This document shows, piece by piece, positions 41,182-42,383 of a DNA stretch of 42,383 nt (its first letter is position 1; each line of letters begins with the position of its first letter). Source of the DNA: Chryseosolibacter sp040902445 (GTDB lineage Bacteria > Bacteroidota > Bacteroidia > Cytophagales > Cyclobacteriaceae); NCBI GenBank assembly GCA_040902445.1, contig JBBDXJ010000075.1, forward strand, positions 1 to 42,383, given 5' to 3'. The position numbers and the translations under genes are program-made. The notes under the pieces were generated by a model. It did not search any database. It was given only the letters and a program-made list of their open reading frames with translations, and was not told the DNA's origin.

Positions 41182-42383
41182 ATGGCAAATATTGTGGCAA
41201 TAGTAGGCAGGCCGAACGTTGGTAAATCAACATTGTTCAATCGGTTGATTGAAAAACGTCAGGCTATCGCGGATGACGTAGCCGGTGTTACCCGTGATCG
41301 CCATTATGGCTATGCGGAATGGTGTGGTAAGTATTTCACAGTCATCGATACAGGAGGATACGTAACCGGATCACAGGATAAGTTCGAGTCCGAAATCAGG
41401 AAACAGGTGAAACTCGCCATCGACGAAGCGTCAGCTGTTATTTTCATGGTCGATTGTAAAGATGGGATGACGGGATTTGATAAAGAGTTTGCCAACGTTT
41501 TACGCACTTCTAAAAAACCAATTTTCCTGGCTGCTAATAAAGCCGATACTCCGGAGAAGACAATGCTTTCATCTGAATTCTATGAACTTGGTCTCGAGGG
41601 AGAAATATTCCCGATATCCTCCGAGAATGGCAGCGGAACAGGTGAATTGCTCGATGAGGTCATTAAAATATTTCCCTCAGAAGGCCTGGAGGATCCCGAT
41701 GCCGGCATTCCCAAAGTTGCCATCCTCGGTCGTCCTAATGTTGGTAAGTCTTCCTTTCTTAACGCCTTGCTGGGAACTGAACGCAGTATTGTAACAGATG
41801 AAGCAGGCACGACAAGGGATGCCATTCATTCTTACTACAAAATGTTTGGTAAGAATTTTATACTCATCGATACTGCAGGAGTGCGCAAGAAAGGAAAAGT
41901 GAAAGATGATATTGAATTCTACTCCGTCCTGAGATCATTGAAAGCGCTGGAAGAATGTGATGTCTGTATTGTGGTCATTGATGCAGAGCGCGGCGTGGAA
42001 GCCCAGGATGTCAACCTGATCAGCCTTGCCCAACGCCAGGGAAAAGGAATGGTGGTCATGGTCAATAAGTGGGACCTTATCGAAAAAGACTCCAAAACGT
42101 CGGAAAAGTTCCGCAAAGAAATTCAGGAAAAACTTGCTCCGATAGATTACCTGCCTATACTCTTCGCCTCGGTTCTAAATAAACAAAGAATCTACCAGGT
42201 AATGGAAAAGGCCGTGCTTGTGTACGACAACAAGACAAAAAAGATACCTACTTCCAAGCTTAACGATACCTTGCTTCCTCTGATTGAAAGAAACCCGCCC
42301 CCCTCTATTAAGGGTAAAATGGTAAACATCAAATACAATACACAGGTTATTGCGCGATTTCCATCGTTTGCATTTTTTTGTAA
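41182..42383 (+). CDS. der: Ribosome-assembly GTPase Der (EngA), 3' end outside window
   Basis: Der has two GTPase domains and a KH-like C-terminal domain and is needed for 50S subunit assembly. The first G domain shows IVGRPNVGKSTLFNRL, DTGG and NKAD (residues about 5-165); the second shows ILGRPNVGKSSFLNALL, DTAGVRKKGKV and NKWD (about 178-350). The KH-like region continues with LIERNPPPSIKGK and ends in FPSFAFFC where the window stops. About 35-40 residues are missing. ATG 41182 opens MANIVAIVGRPNVGK. No stop codon is reached in the window. Confidence 0.95.
   Translation, partial: MANIVAIVGRPNVGKSTLFNRLIEKRQAIADDVAGVTRDRHYGYAEWCGKYFTVIDTGGYVTGSQDKFESEIRKQVKLAIDEASAVIFMVDCKDGMTGFDKEFANVLRTSKKPIFLAANKADTPEKTMLSSEFYELGLEGEIFPISSENGSGTGELLDEVIKIFPSEGLEDPDAGIPKVAILGRPNVGKSSFLNALLGTERSIVTDEAGTTRDAIHSYYKMFGKNFILIDTAGVRKKGKVKDDIEFYSVLRSLKALEECDVCIVVIDAERGVEAQDVNLISLAQRQGKGMVVMVNKWDLIEKDSKTSEKFRKEIQEKLAPIDYLPILFASVLNKQRIYQVMEKAVLVYDNKTKKIPTSKLNDTLLPLIERNPPPSIKGKMVNIKYNTQVIARFPSFAFFC

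Overview
The window is chromosomal DNA from a member of the Bacteroidota, most likely a Cytophagales-type bacterium. This rests on three things: a SusC-like TonB receptor with an N-terminal carboxypeptidase-regulatory-like domain paired with a surface lipoprotein; promoters of the TTTG-N19/20-TAnnTTTG type without clear Shine-Dalgarno sites; and many small secreted lipoproteins. I cannot name the genus. There is no rRNA, CRISPR array, prophage or recognisable insertion sequence.

Layout. 1-6144: the end of rmlA, a convergent M28 peptidase/glutaminyl cyclase-like lipoprotein, then the translation/transcription operon rimP-nusA-infB with a consensus promoter and a leader hairpin. 6424-9275: a secreted esterase/peptidase, a frameshifted carboxypeptidase-regulatory-like protein and lemA. 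9531-14125: prfA, a small lipoprotein, a second M28 peptidase and a clan GH-A-like glycosidase lipoprotein. 14190-15021 is decaying DNA: a gene end coupled by ATGA to a small lipoprotein, then the tail of a dead S9 peptidase. 15086-21335: a CPA1 Na+/H+ antiporter, a three-part dehydrogenase/HEAT/cytochrome c lipoprotein and a GH5-like glycosidase. 21520-25874: a four-helix membrane protein, an internally deleted nucleotidyltransferase with its 66-residue partner, a DnaQ/GIY-YIG fusion nuclease, a metallophosphatase and a MoxR ATPase. 26219-30917: a beta-helix surface lipoprotein and a TonB receptor, each behind 11-bp-phased TTAAC repeats resembling a Pho box. 30946-36782: a small lipoprotein, a coiled-coil secreted protein, a TIGR01777 epimerase-like protein, a VWA membrane protein and rarA. 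37039-42383: a deletion-fused histidine kinase/response regulator relic, an S9 peptidase, era, an initiator tRNA and the start of der.

The most unusual signal is in the spacers. Many gene ends, often exactly from the stop codon, are followed by short degenerate repeats. In at least five spacers these form imperfect inverted repeats about 80-240 bp apart: 348-523, 6141-6380, 9352-9532, 11207-11289 and 21349-21535, with a rearranged sixth at 33127-33334. One 90-bp sequence occurs twice (6141-6230 and 39512-39602), each time supplying the stop codon of the preceding gene. The third family (core GCCACNAAGGCACTAAGA) carries short GC-rich palindromes in its ends at 33127-33334 and rewrites the C-terminus of the gene it abuts.

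A second theme is deletional decay. It comprises one frameshift, one in-frame deletion in a nucleotidyltransferase, a kinase/regulator locus carrying two deletions, and two gene remnants, all among intact housekeeping genes.
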